Shown: positions 8,782 through 17,100, numbered from the stretch's first letter. The stretch is DNA of 64,000 nucleotides from Coprobacillus sp. CAG:605 (GCA_000433255.1 HF998226.1:1-64000), one strand, 5' to 3'. Numbers and translations: made by a program. Notes: generated by a model from the letters alone, not told the origin.

Positions 8782-9618
8782 ATGAATAATAATCCATATT
8801 TTGAAATTTTAAAAAACGTAAAGGATGTATCATCAACACCACTTACTGATGAGAAAGGTGATTTCGATATTAATGAAAAGACAAGTAAATATTATGTAAA
8901 TATCTCTTTTAACCTTATGGGTCAAAGACATGAAAAATTAACTGAACTTCATAACCTTATTAAATCTAATTTGCCTGCAAAAAAATATAAAAATAATTTT
9001 TTAGTAAGATTAGATGAGTTTATAAAAAGACATCTTGACGAAGTTAATGAATATAAAAGACAGTATGACAATATTGATCAAATTTTAGAATCGACTATTA
9101 CGGCGATTTCTACTATGGAAAAAGCGTTAAACAAAGATTTAGGCATACATACTTTAAAAGAACAGGCTCATACTGTTAGTAGAAATGTATACTATACAAT
9201 AAGCAGTATTCAAGAAGACAATTTTGATTTAGCTTATGCAAACGAATTTGATAAAATTGCAGCAGAAGAATTAACCGCTGAAGCTAAATCATGTAGTAAT
9301 TTTGAAGATTTCGTTGAATTAGGGAAAGAAAGATTATTATCTTGGAAGTATATTGTTAATTTACTAGACTTTGACGATGAAGTTAGAAATGCATATAATA
9401 ATGCTAGAATTAAGTTTATAAATGAATATAGTGTAGATGAAGAAAATATGAAAATAATTGATAGTCTGGTTCATGAAAAACTTTCAAAATTTCTTAAAGC
9501 CAATGACGTAGCTTTAGACCAAATGACAAATGCCGTTAATGGAGTAATTGATGAATACTTTAAGGAAACATACACATATTATATGGCTAATAAAGAAAAA
9601 AATAATTTAAAAAGATAA
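8782..9618 (+). CDS. Helical protein of unknown function, paralogue of copy 1 lacking the J domain
   Basis: This 278-aa, Lys/Glu/Asn-rich, mostly helical protein has no membrane segment. It begins NNNPYFEIL, matching the J-domain start NNPYEIL of the gene upstream. The remaining J-domain residues, including HPD, are gone and the text diverges after about residue 10. From residue 45 it aligns with the C-terminal region of copy 1 (YKNNFLVRLDEFIKRHL; ARIKFINEYSVDEENM; NNLKR end). ATG 8782 follows GAGGGA. The function is unknown; derivation from a DnaK co-chaperone by duplication and loss of the J domain is inference. Confidence 0.75.
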   Translation: MNNNPYFEILKNVKDVSSTPLTDEKGDFDINEKTSKYYVNISFNLMGQRHEKLTELHNLIKSNLPAKKYKNNFLVRLDEFIKRHLDEVNEYKRQYDNIDQILESTITAISTMEKALNKDLGIHTLKEQAHTVSRNVYYTISSIQEDNFDLAYANEFDKIAAEELTAEAKSCSNFEDFVELGKERLLSWKYIVNLLDFDDEVRNAYNNARIKFINEYSVDEENMKIIDSLVHEKLSKFLKANDVALDQMTNAVNGVIDEYFKETYTYYMANKEKNNLKR

Positions 9619-9653
9619 AAAATAAGCTAGTCTTTAATGACCGGCTTATTTTT
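9618..9653. terminator. Bidirectional terminator, copy 2 gene / tmcAL
   Basis: AAAATAAGC (9619-9627) pairs with GCTTATTTT (9644-9652) around a 16-nt loop. A-tract and T-tract flank the stem, which overlaps the 3' end of the convergent tmcAL. Confidence 0.65.
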
Positions 9654-10715
9654 AGATTCATAACTATAAGTATCTGTATTATTAATTAAATCATATATCA
9701 TACTACTATTTAATTCATACTTATATAAAGAATGATGCTTATATAAATTAAAATCTATATCAAGTTTCTTTAAATAATTACTTCCTTCCTTAGAAAACCC
9801 TAAAACTTTTAAATAACTATCATACTTATTAACTTCAGGTGTTATACCAAGTAATATATGCACTAAAGTTCTACTAATCTTATTATAAGTATACCTCTTA
9901 CTCTTTAACTTATTAATTAATTCATCTAACGAATTACATTCCCTTATAACTTTCTTTAAACGATAATCTAATCCCTCTGTTACATCTAAATAACTATCTA
10001 ACTTCGTATCTGTTAGAATCTTACTCTTCAATAACTTAAAATACTCATTCATATTAGGGTTAATCATCCTAGCAAAGTAGGGTGTATATGGGGAAACATC
10101 AACATTATTTAAAAACTTATTTCTAATATTTGAAGCACTTATAATATTACTATTACTCTCTAAATCATGGTAAGAACTAGTCCTTTTAATAGTAACGGCT
10201 TTAATCCTTGGATTTATCTTATCAATCGCCTTTAAGTAAGATATCCCTAGTAAATCATTGGGATTAAACTCAAAATCAATATCCAAAGCCCTAGCCATAG
10301 CCGTTGGATAATTTAACCCCTTATTTAAATAATCTTTTACAAGTTTATTATACCCACTATCTTGCTGCATTACCCCAATTTTCCTAATAGTTTTAATATC
10401 CCCAGATTCACTACCAAACACTAGTGTATCAATATTAAGCTTATTAAGAAGATAAATACTTTGATAACTAAAAACATCCGCCGCTTGGCATCCAAACACC
10501 ACCGGTAACTCTAAAACTATATCAATACCATTATCCAAAGCATATCTAACCTTATCTTCCTTACTTAAAAAAGAAATCTCGCCCCGCTCTAAAAAATATC
10601 CGTTTAAAACCAACACAATAACTGAGTCAGGGAACATCTCCTTAATCTTCTTAATTTGATAAATATGCCCATTATGTAACGGATTATATTCTGCTACTAA
10701 ACCAATAATATTCAT
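9627..10715 (-). CDS. tmcAL: tRNA(Met) cytidine acetate ligase TmcAL (YlbM family)
   Basis: The 362-aa nucleotidyltransferase-fold protein has the H14-N-G-H17 motif directly after GLVAEYNPL. TmcAL activates acetate with ATP to acetylate the wobble cytidine of elongator tRNA-Met (ac4C34). The central region LELPVVFGCQAADVFS and LGISYLKAI are typical of the family; the length is somewhat below the Bacillus protein. In Bacillus ylbM precedes ylbN (yceD) and rpmF on one strand. Here the same genes are neighbours but tmcAL is inverted and divergent. An elongator tRNA-Met, its expected substrate, is encoded at 25.5 kb. Confidence 0.9.
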   Translation of the reverse strand: MNIIGLVAEYNPLHNGHIYQIKKIKEMFPDSVIVLVLNGYFLERGEISFLSKEDKVRYALDNGIDIVLELPVVFGCQAADVFSYQSIYLLNKLNIDTLVFGSESGDIKTIRKIGVMQQDSGYNKLVKDYLNKGLNYPTAMARALDIDFEFNPNDLLGISYLKAIDKINPRIKAVTIKRTSSYHDLESNSNIISASNIRNKFLNNVDVSPYTPYFARMINPNMNEYFKLLKSKILTDTKLDSYLDVTEGLDYRLKKVIRECNSLDELINKLKSKRYTYNKISRTLVHILLGITPEVNKYDSYLKVLGFSKEGSNYLKKLDIDFNLYKHHSLYKYELNSSMIYDLINNTDTYSYESKNKPVIKD

Positions 10716-10733
10716 GTAATCACATCCAAGATA

Positions 10734-10761
10734 ATTATACCTAATCTCTTAAATAATGCAA
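10734..10761 (-). promoter_or_regulatory. Promoter of tmcAL
   Basis: Minus strand: -35 TTGCAT (10761-10756), 16-bp spacer, -10 TATAAT (10739-10734). It is back to back with the promoter for the gene at 10819. Confidence 0.75.
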
Positions 10762-10767
10762 GTGAAT

Positions 10768-10796
10768 TTGACTAATGGTGAAAAAAGTGCTAAAAT
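10768..10796 (+). promoter_or_regulatory. Promoter of the gene at 10819
   Basis: -35 TTGACT (10768-10773), 17-bp spacer, -10 TAAAAT (10791-10796) with extended TG. It shows that translation from the upstream in-frame ATG at 10756 is impossible from this transcript. Confidence 0.8.
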
Positions 10797-10818
10797 TATA
10801 AGCAATGAGGAGAAAATA

Positions 10819-11436
10819 ATGAAATTAAATAATAATGATGAAGAGTCCCCGAAAAACACTTGCTTAGATAAACCTATAAAATCATGGACTCATTTAGATA
10901 ATGAATTACAAAAATATATGCTTGATAACCCGGATATTGACACTAAATATATCAAAAGAATAGCCAAAATAGTGGAGTTATATATTCATTTTTTAAAAGA
11001 GTATAAGAAAGTATTTTATAATAATAAAGCTACTAATGCTGAACTTAGATATCGTACAGACATATTAAAACTTCAATCTTTCTTAAAAGAAGAACTAACC
11101 TCTATGGCTAACACTTGCTATCCAATCCTTTTCTATACTAAGGACTATCAATTATTCTTTTATGATCTAAGAAGTAAAGTAGATAATATCAATCTTAACT
11201 GGGAATACTATATGTTAGGTAAATTAGATACTTTATTCTATTTAAATAAGAAAAACTATGAGTTCATGAATCAAGATATAATTAAAAAGATGAGTAAAGA
11301 AAATATTTGTATTTTAATCAATAATATTAAACTTGGTAAATGGAGTAGTGATGATACCATTAATTATTTAAATAATCTTGCTATTCAAGATAGCATAAAA
11401 AAACCACAAACCTTAACTAAGCGATTGTCAAAATAA
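10819..11436 (+). CDS. Hypothetical helical protein
   Basis: 205 aa; I do not recognise a family. It is predicted cytoplasmic, mostly helical and rich in Lys, Asn and aromatic residues (YIHFLKEYKKVFYNN; NWEYYMLGKLDTLFYLN), with no signal peptide or membrane segment. The start at ATG 10819 is chosen because it follows GAGGAG and lies just downstream of a consensus promoter; an in-frame ATG at 10756 lies upstream of that promoter. It sits between tmcAL and yceD-rpmF, where Bacillus has no such gene. Confidence 0.75.
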   Translation: MKLNNNDEESPKNTCLDKPIKSWTHLDNELQKYMLDNPDIDTKYIKRIAKIVELYIHFLKEYKKVFYNNKATNAELRYRTDILKLQSFLKEELTSMANTCYPILFYTKDYQLFFYDLRSKVDNINLNWEYYMLGKLDTLFYLNKKNYEFMNQDIIKKMSKENICILINNIKLGKWSSDDTINYLNNLAIQDSIKKPQTLTKRLSK

Positions 11437-11453
11437 GAAACTTGCGATATAAT
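11425..11453 (+). promoter_or_regulatory. Promoter of yceD-rpmF
   Basis: -35 TTGTCA (11425-11430), 17-bp spacer, -10 TATAAT (11448-11453). It overlaps the end of the preceding gene. Confidence 0.85.
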
Positions 11454-11477
11454 CTAGCTACTAGAAAGGACTTAATT

Positions 11478-11963
11478 ATGATGCGATTTGACCTAAATAA
11501 AATTAGTGAACGAGGAATTGAAATTGACCAACATATCTCTTTTGGTCCCGATTACTTAAAACACACAACGATTAAGGAGTTAAACGATTGTCATGTTGTA
11601 GGCCGTATTTATTATAATATTACCAAAGAAGTTATCTTTGACGGTGATATATCTGGTATCATGAAATTAGTCGATGCTAATACGACCGAACTTATCGATT
11701 ATCCATTTAATACTCATATCACTGAAATATTAGACGAAGACAAACAAATAGAAGAAAATTTACGTACAAATATGCAAAATAGTCTTGACCTAGAAGAAGT
11801 TTTATGGCAAAATATTGTATTGGAAGTTCCCATTCGAGTAACTAAAACTGATAAACCTAATAAAACCAAAGGTGATGGTTGGGAACTATATGATGAATTT
11901 TCCAAAAAAGATGATCCAAGATTAGAGTGCTTTAGAACTCTACTTGATGAAGGGAAGGAGTGA
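11478..11963 (+). CDS. yceD: YceD/DUF177 family protein
   Basis: The protein is 161 aa from ATG 11478 (GAAAGGA site), since the promoter -10 lies at 11448 inside the longer frame. The DUF177/YceD pattern is visible: an N-terminal beta-rich half (VVGRIYYNIT, FDGDISGIMKL), then a C-terminal segment corresponding to the conserved box before rpmF. This family is almost always cotranscribed with rpmF, and in chloroplasts is linked to 23S rRNA accumulation; its bacterial role is less clear. The TGA stop is 4 nt before the rpmF start. Confidence 0.85.
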   Translation: MMRFDLNKISERGIEIDQHISFGPDYLKHTTIKELNDCHVVGRIYYNITKEVIFDGDISGIMKLVDANTTELIDYPFNTHITEILDEDKQIEENLRTNMQNSLDLEEVLWQNIVLEVPIRVTKTDKPNKTKGDGWELYDEFSKKDDPRLECFRTLLDEGKE

Positions 11964-11967
11964 AAAT

Positions 11968-12174
11968 ATGGCAGTTCCATTTAGAAGAACAAGTAAAACT
12001 AAAAAAAGAATGCGTCGTACTCACTTAAAAAAAGAAGTTGGAGCATTAACTACATGTCCTAAATGTGGTGCTACTATCCAACCTCATCGTGCATGTATGG
12101 CATGTGGGTTCTACAAAGGCAAAGATGTTTTAAATAAAAATGCTAAAGAAGAAACTACAAATACTGAAAACTAG
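11968..12174 (+). CDS. rpmF: Ribosomal protein bL32
   Basis: 68 aa beginning MAVPFRRTSKTKKRMRRTH, the standard bL32 start, with a zinc ribbon C-P-K-C ... C-M-A-C-G-F. GGAAGGAG sits at 11953-11960, inside the end of yceD. The short Asn/Glu/Thr tail is slightly longer than in Bacillus L32. It is the last gene of the yceD-rpmF operon. Confidence 0.97.
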   Translation: MAVPFRRTSKTKKRMRRTHLKKEVGALTTCPKCGATIQPHRACMACGFYKGKDVLNKNAKEETTNTEN

Positions 12175-12183
12175 TTTTTACTT

Positions 12184-12209
12184 GACCTAGATATCTAGGT
12201 CTTTTTTTT
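12184..12209 (+). terminator. Terminator of yceD-rpmF
   Basis: GACCTAG / CTAGGTC (12184-12190, 12195-12201), ATAT loop, then eight T. Confidence 0.92.
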
Positions 12210-12240
12210 GTTTCTTTGTGTCAAGACGTTACTTTACTCA

Positions 12241-12269
12241 TTAACATAACCACTTGAATATTATATAAT
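12241..12269 (+). promoter_or_regulatory. Promoter of the FemX-like gene
   Basis: -35 TTAACA (12241-12246), 17-bp spacer, -10 TATAAT (12264-12269). Confidence 0.75.
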
Positions 12270-12288
12270 AATACTTATGAGGTAATTT

Positions 12289-13383
12289 ATGAAGTTTGTA
12301 AATTTAACTAAAAAAGAATATGAAACATTGCTATCTAATACTAGCCCAACCAATTTTTATCAAGATTTATCCTGGTTAGAATTTCAAAGTAATCTAGGAC
12401 ACACTTGTCACATCCTAGGCATTAAAGATAATAATAAAGTTCTAGCTGGAGCCATCTTTATAGAACAGGATGCTATCTTAAAAAAATGCACCTTTACTTG
12501 TCCTGGTGGTATCTTAATTGACTATCAAGACAAAGAGATACTAGAGTTCTTTCTAACTAACTTAAAGAAATATATGAAAAAACATAATGTCCTAGAAACA
12601 TCCTTTAATCCATATATTCCTTATAATGATAATATAATCTCGACGTTAGAAAATTTAAAAGCCAAGAAAATACCTAGCGAGATTAAAGAACATTCTTATC
12701 TAAAAACTAATATCTCTCTAGATACCTTCTTAAGAAACATCTCACAGCAAGCATTAAATAAAATCAATGAATGTAATAAATATTCTCTAGAAACTATTCC
12801 CATAACTTTAAATAATATTGATAATCTATATGACATCATTAAAGAAAGTGATATCGATATGTCTCTAGATTATCTAACTAAGTTATATGAAACCTTAAAA
12901 CCCCTAGATAAAATAGAAATATTCTTAACTAAATTCTCTTATCCTAAATATATATCTAACTTAGAAGAAGAAATATCTGTCTTAAAAGAAGAAAATACCT
13001 TAATAAATAATGATACTTCAAGTAAAAAAAATCTTACTAAAATAGTATCTTTAGAAACTAAAATATCTAATTTAAAAGGAGAACAATCTACCGAAGGTAA
13101 AGTAATAAACCTAGGTGCTACTATCTTATTAAAAACTAATAATGCTGTAACATCTTATCTTACTTTGTCTAATAAAGCATTTCCGCAGTTCGATATAACT
13201 TATTATTTATATTATCAAGGTATTAAGTATGCCATTAATAATGAATTTAATATCTTTAACTTAGGAACAGTAGCAAACGAAACTTTAAAAGTATCTTTTA
13301 ATACTTTAAACTATTTCCTAATGCCAGAGTTTATTTTAAAAAATAATAAAATTCTTGCGTATCTTAATAAATATCACAAATAA
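12289..13383 (+). CDS. FemABX-family peptidoglycan aminoacyltransferase
   Basis: The 364-aa protein has the double GNAT-like layout of FemABX enzymes, which transfer amino acids from aminoacyl-tRNA to the peptidoglycan stem peptide or lipid II at the cytoplasmic side of the membrane. Matching features are the opening FYQDLSWLEFQSNLG, CPGGILIDYQD, a Glu/Lys-rich coiled-coil arm at about 225-275 (EEEISVLKEE..., as in FemA/FemX) and the C-terminal YYLYYQGIKYAI / FNLGTVA segment. Substrate (Gly, Ala or Ser) and position cannot be deduced. Its presence implies cross-bridged peptidoglycan. Start ATG follows GAGGT. Confidence 0.85.
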   Translation: MKFVNLTKKEYETLLSNTSPTNFYQDLSWLEFQSNLGHTCHILGIKDNNKVLAGAIFIEQDAILKKCTFTCPGGILIDYQDKEILEFFLTNLKKYMKKHNVLETSFNPYIPYNDNIISTLENLKAKKIPSEIKEHSYLKTNISLDTFLRNISQQALNKINECNKYSLETIPITLNNIDNLYDIIKESDIDMSLDYLTKLYETLKPLDKIEIFLTKFSYPKYISNLEEEISVLKEENTLINNDTSSKKNLTKIVSLETKISNLKGEQSTEGKVINLGATILLKTNNAVTSYLTLSNKAFPQFDITYYLYYQGIKYAINNEFNIFNLGTVANETLKVSFNTLNYFLMPEFILKNNKILAYLNKYHK

Positions 13384-13436
13384 AAGTTTTAATTTAGACC
13401 AAACTATGATAAAATTTAAATATAGGAGGAATGTAT

Positions 13437-13985
13437 ATGTGGATTATTATTCTTATTGCTGTAGTCGCTATTATCGTATTATTTGTTATTAACACTTACA
13501 ATACTTTAGTTGGACTAAGAAATAAAGTAAAAGACCAATGGGCTCAAATTGACGTTCAATTAAAAAGAAGATTTGATTTGATACCAAACTTAGTAGAAAC
13601 AGTAAAAGGATATGCTAAACATGAAAGCGACACCTTAGAAGCTGTAGTAAAAGCTAGAAATACTTATCTTGCAGCTAGTACTCCAGAAGCTCAAATGAAA
13701 GCTGATGGTGAATTAACTCAAGCTATTACTAAATTATTTGCGTTAAGTGAGGCTTATCCAGAATTAAAAGCTAATGAAAACTTTAAACAACTACAAAGTG
13801 AACTAACTTCTACTGAAGACAAAATATCTTATGCTAGACAATTTTATAATGATATCGTTATGAAATACAATAACAAAATTGAGATGTTCCCTTCAAATAT
13901 CGTAGCAAGTATGTTTAAGTTTAAAGCTCAAGCTTTCTTTGAAGTAAACGAAGAAGAAAGACAAAACGTTAAAGTTCAATTTTAA
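13437..13985 (+). CDS. lemA: LemA family protein
   Basis: The protein is 182 aa from ATG 13437. The ATG at 13431 abuts GGAGGA with no spacing, so 13437 is better placed. It has an N-terminal transmembrane helix (WIIILIAVVAIIVLFVI) followed by the conserved LemA core (LVGLRNKVKDQWAQIDVQLKRR, DLIPNLVETVKGYAKHE, FNDIV-like YARQFYNDIV, FPSNIVA) of four long helices. LemA proteins are anchored with the helical bundle outside or in the cytoplasm depending on lineage; their function is poorly defined. Confidence 0.93.
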   Translation: MWIIILIAVVAIIVLFVINTYNTLVGLRNKVKDQWAQIDVQLKRRFDLIPNLVETVKGYAKHESDTLEAVVKARNTYLAASTPEAQMKADGELTQAITKLFALSEAYPELKANENFKQLQSELTSTEDKISYARQFYNDIVMKYNNKIEMFPSNIVASMFKFKAQAFFEVNEEERQNVKVQF

Positions 13986-14011
13986 AAAAGCGTGATATCA
14001 TGCTTTTTTTC
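13984..14011 (+). terminator. Terminator of lemA
   Basis: Near-palindrome AAAAAGCGTGA / TCATGCTTTTT with one G-T pair, overlapping the stop codon and followed by T-run. Confidence 0.8.
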
Positions 14012-14052
14012 TTATTAAATATATGATAGAATATCTAGAGAAGAGGAATATT

Positions 14053-14292
14053 ATGACAGTTAAAAATTATATAAATAAAGAAACTATTAATGATGATGAA
14101 TTTGAACTAATCTGCAGTATCATTAAACTACGTAATGAATTAAAGCTAACCCAAAGAGAATTAGCTGAAAAATCTGGAGTATCTCAACCTAATATTGTCC
14201 GTTTTGAACATATTAACCACTCGGCAACCTTAGCAACTACCTTACGCATTTTAAACGCCATGGGATATTCATTAAAAATTTACAAAAAGTAA
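14053..14292 (+). CDS. Small Xre-family HTH protein
   Basis: 79 aa from ATG 14053 (AGAGG site). The longer frame start at 14023 falls inside the likely -10 TAGAAT. An N-terminal acidic segment is followed by an HTH_XRE core, LTQRELAEKSGVSQPNIVRFE, and an end like those of HigA-type antitoxins (LRILNAMGYSLKIYK). No partner toxin frame is visible on either side. It is a paralogue of the next gene. The role (orphan antitoxin or small repressor) is inferred. Confidence 0.8.
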   Translation: MTVKNYINKETINDDEFELICSIIKLRNELKLTQRELAEKSGVSQPNIVRFEHINHSATLATTLRILNAMGYSLKIYKK

Positions 14293-14321
14293 TTGACTAG
14301 AGATATCAATCATGATATAAT
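14293..14321 (+). promoter_or_regulatory. Promoter of the second HTH gene
   Basis: -35 TTGACT (14293-14298), 17-bp spacer, -10 TATAAT (14316-14321), extended TG. It begins directly after the first HTH gene's stop. Confidence 0.85.
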
Positions 14322-14338
14322 TTTCTTGAGGTGGAAAA

Positions 14339-14572
14339 ATGCAAGCAAGAAAAAAAGAAATGACTCAAGAAGAAATAAATCTAATCAAAGAAATTGGCCA
14401 AATTAGAAAAGCCAAAAACATTACCCAAAGAAGACTCGAAGAACTATCGGGAATATCCCAACCTAATATCGTTAGGTTCGAAAGGGCTGTAATTTCGCCC
14501 TCAGTAGGTACCGTTTTAAGAGTCTTAAGACCAATGGGCTATACTTTAAGAATAGTTAGAGCTAGAAATTAA
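14339..14572 (+). CDS. Small Xre-family HTH protein, paralogue of the preceding gene
   Basis: 77 aa; ATG 14339 after GAGGTGG. HTH core ITQRRLEELSGISQPNIVRFE and C-terminal LRVLRPMGYTLRIVRAR match the preceding protein closely in the recognition helix (SQPNIVRFE), so both may bind the same or overlapping operators. It has its own consensus promoter. No toxin gene follows; the next gene is nfo. Confidence 0.8.
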   Translation: MQARKKEMTQEEINLIKEIGQIRKAKNITQRRLEELSGISQPNIVRFERAVISPSVGTVLRVLRPMGYTLRIVRARN

Positions 14573-14615
14573 AGTGTTAAAATGATATAATCTCTTTTAG
14601 AAAAGAGGTTTTTTT

Positions 14616-15527
14616 ATGCTTATTATTGGTTCCCATGTATCCTTTGGAGCTAAACAATTATTACAATCTGTTACGGAGGCAGTATCTTATAATGCCGATA
14701 CTTTTATGTTCTATACTGGAGCACCCCAAAATACTGTAAGAAAGGATATTGACGATACCTTGACCCTTCAAGCTACGGCCATAATGCAAGAAAATAAAAT
14801 TGATATAAATAATGTTATCTGTCATGCTCCTTATATCGTTAATCCTGCTACTAATGACCCCGAAAAAAGAGAGTTTGCCATTAACTTTTTAAAACAAGAA
14901 ATATCTAGATGTGCCTCTCTTGGTGTTAAATACTTAGTCTTACATCCTGGTTCAAGTGTTAATATTACTAAAGAGGAAGGTCTAGATAATATCATAACTG
15001 TCTTAAATAGTATTCTAGATAATCAATACGATGTTACTATTCTTCTAGAAACCATGGCGGGGAAGGGCAATGAAAGAGGAATTACCACTGATGAATTAGC
15101 ATATCTAATTAATAATGTTAATGATAATACTAAGTTAGGAGTATGTATTGATACTTGTCACCTTAATGATGCTGGTATTGACTTAACATCCTTTGATAAA
15201 TACTTAGACGACTTTGATCAAAAAATAGGAATCCCAAGAATTAAATGTGTTCATGTTAATGACAGCAAAAATCCTTTTAATTCCCATAAAGATAGACACG
15301 CTAATATTGGTTTTGGTACGATTGGTTTTGATACTCTAAGTAATATTATCTATAATCCCAGATTAGACAATATTCCTAAAATCTTAGAAACTCCTTATAT
15401 TGGCGATACCGACGACGCTAAAGAAAAGAAATATCCTCCCTATAAATATGAGATTGCCATGATTAGAAGTAAAAAATTTGATAATGAACTTTTAGATAAG
15501 ATTAGAAAGGCTTACAACAAAAACTAA
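14616..15527 (+). CDS. nfo: Endonuclease IV (AP endonuclease)
   Basis: The 303-aa TIM-barrel metalloenzyme cuts DNA 5' to abasic sites in base-excision repair. Family signatures are IIGSHVSFG at the start, HAPYIVNPA, YLVLHPGS, ILLETMAGKGNE, GVCIDTCHLNDAG, KCVHVNDSKNPFNSHKDRHANIG and ILETPYIG; these carry the His/Asp/Glu ligands of the trinuclear zinc site. ATG 14616 follows AAAGAGG. An extended -10 TATAAT lies at 14586-14591 but I see no good -35. No clear terminator follows. Confidence 0.96.
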   Translation: MLIIGSHVSFGAKQLLQSVTEAVSYNADTFMFYTGAPQNTVRKDIDDTLTLQATAIMQENKIDINNVICHAPYIVNPATNDPEKREFAINFLKQEISRCASLGVKYLVLHPGSSVNITKEEGLDNIITVLNSILDNQYDVTILLETMAGKGNERGITTDELAYLINNVNDNTKLGVCIDTCHLNDAGIDLTSFDKYLDDFDQKIGIPRIKCVHVNDSKNPFNSHKDRHANIGFGTIGFDTLSNIIYNPRLDNIPKILETPYIGDTDDAKEKKYPPYKYEIAMIRSKKFDNELLDKIRKAYNKN

Positions 15528-15682
15528 GTCTTTTTAAAATTGATGTTTCTAAGAAGAAATATCTGTCACTATAGAAATACTAATAAATAAAATGAAAGAA
15601 GCTCTTAATACATAAGAATTTTCTATAGAAAATATCAATATTGTTTGGTATACTATAAAAGACAAAGAAAGAAGTTGAATTT

Positions 15683-17098
15683 ATGGGAACATATATAAAA
15701 GATATAACTGATAGAGAAGTCGATTTCGCTAAATGGTATACTGATATCGTAAAAAAAGCTGATTTAGTAGATTATTCTAACGTTAAAGGAAGTATGATAA
15801 TAAGACCATATGCCTATGCCATATGGGAAAATATCGTTAGTATTTTAGATAAAGAATTTAAAAGATTAGGTCATGAAAACGTTCAAATGCCTATGTTTAT
15901 TCCTGAATCTTTATTAAACATTGAAAAAGAACATGTTGAAGGCTTTGCACCTGAAGTAGCTTGGGTAACATATGGTGGTAATGAAAAACTAGAAGAAAGA
16001 ATGTGCGTAAGACCAACTAGTGAAACCTTATTCTGTGACCATTTCAAAAAAATAATTAAATCTTATCGTGATTTACCAGTTCTTTATAACCAATGGTGTA
16101 CAATTGTAAGATGGGAAAAAACAACGAGACCATTCTTAAGAAGTAGAGAAATCCTATGGCAAGAAGGACATACAATGCACGCTACTGCCGAAGAAGCTAA
16201 AAACGAAACCTTAAGAATGCTTAAAGTATATGAAGACTTCCAAAAAAATTATTTAGCAATGCCTGTTATTGTCGGTAAAAAAACCGATAAAGAAAAATTT
16301 GCTGGTGCTGAAGAAACTTATACAATTGAAGCTATGATGTGGGATGGAGTAGCATTACAAAATGGAACCAGCCATTACTTTGGTACGCACTTTGCTAAAG
16401 CCTTTGGCATTGAATTCTTAGATAAAGATAATAAATTAAAAACACCATATCAAACTTCATGGGGTTCAACAACCAGAATGATAGGTGGTCTAATAATGAC
16501 TCATGGTGATGATAGAGGATTAGTATTACCCCCTAAAATTGCACCAACCAAAGTTATGATAATTCCAATAGGCAAAGTTGATACTGAATTAGAACAAGTA
16601 AAAGAAACCTTAGCAAATGCGGGTATTACTTATAAAGTTGATTTAACTGATAAAACTCCAGGTTATAAATTTGCCGAAGCCGAAATTAAAGGTTACCCAA
16701 TTAGAATCGAATTAGGCCGTCGTGATTTGGATAATGGATTCACAACTATTGTAAGACGTGATACTTTAGAAAAAATTCAAGTTCATGACTTAAAAGATAT
16801 TGCTAATATCATTAATGAAACCATGGATAAAATGCAACATGAAATGTATGAAAGAGCAAAGGCTCGTCGCAACAGCATGATTTATACTGCCACTAACTAT
16901 GATGAATTTAAAGACATTGCCATGAATAAATCTGGATTTATCAAAATCAACTGGTGTGGTGATGTAGCTTGTGAAAATAAAATCAAAGAAGATACCGGTA
17001 TGAAATCTCGTTGTATTATTAAAGAAAATACGAGTGATGTCTGCTGTGTCTGTGGTAAAACAAGTAAATACGAAATCTACTTTGGTCGTCAATACTAA
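15683..17098 (+). CDS. proS: Prolyl-tRNA synthetase, archaeal/eukaryal-like type
   Basis: The 471-aa class II synthetase charges tRNA-Pro. It is the short form without the bacterial editing insertion between motifs 2 and 3: motif 1 region VKGSMIIRPYAYAIWE, PTSET substrate loop, motif 2 FLRSREILWQEGHTMHAT. It has the anticodon-binding domain and the extra C-terminal zinc-binding domain (WCGDVACENK ... CCVCGK) ending in an aromatic residue, FGRQY. This form occurs in archaea, eukaryotes, Mollicutes and scattered other bacteria. The 155-bp upstream gap contains only a short palindrome (TTTTCTATAGAAAA) and AT-rich sequence. Confidence 0.96.
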   Translation: MGTYIKDITDREVDFAKWYTDIVKKADLVDYSNVKGSMIIRPYAYAIWENIVSILDKEFKRLGHENVQMPMFIPESLLNIEKEHVEGFAPEVAWVTYGGNEKLEERMCVRPTSETLFCDHFKKIIKSYRDLPVLYNQWCTIVRWEKTTRPFLRSREILWQEGHTMHATAEEAKNETLRMLKVYEDFQKNYLAMPVIVGKKTDKEKFAGAEETYTIEAMMWDGVALQNGTSHYFGTHFAKAFGIEFLDKDNKLKTPYQTSWGSTTRMIGGLIMTHGDDRGLVLPPKIAPTKVMIIPIGKVDTELEQVKETLANAGITYKVDLTDKTPGYKFAEAEIKGYPIRIELGRRDLDNGFTTIVRRDTLEKIQVHDLKDIANIINETMDKMQHEMYERAKARRNSMIYTATNYDEFKDIAMNKSGFIKINWCGDVACENKIKEDTGMKSRCIIKENTSDVCCVCGKTSKYEIYFGRQY

Positions 17099-17100
17099 TT

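Larger units (their letters stand above)
7621..9639 (+). repeat. Tandem duplication of terminator-promoter-gene unit
   Basis: Unit 1 (7621 to about 8689) and unit 2 (about 8690 to 9639) share their layout. A terminator copy (7621-7643 versus 8690-8713) is followed by a promoter, a gene starting (M)NNPY and a matching 3' end. The 36-bp segments at 8652-8687 and 9604-9639 differ at one position. The protein C-termini align (NNFL-RLD, KFIN-Y, VH-KLS, NNLKR), but the interiors have diverged strongly. Confidence 0.75.

Noticed and set aside
10756..10818. Upstream ATG at 10756 as the start of the hypothetical gene
   Set aside because: A consensus promoter (10768-10796) lies downstream of it, and ATG 10819 has the ribosome-binding site.
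15615..15635. Palindrome TTTTCTATAGAAAA upstream of proS as an operator
   Set aside because: Perfect but made almost only of A and T in an AT-rich gap; no second copy at another promoter was noticed.
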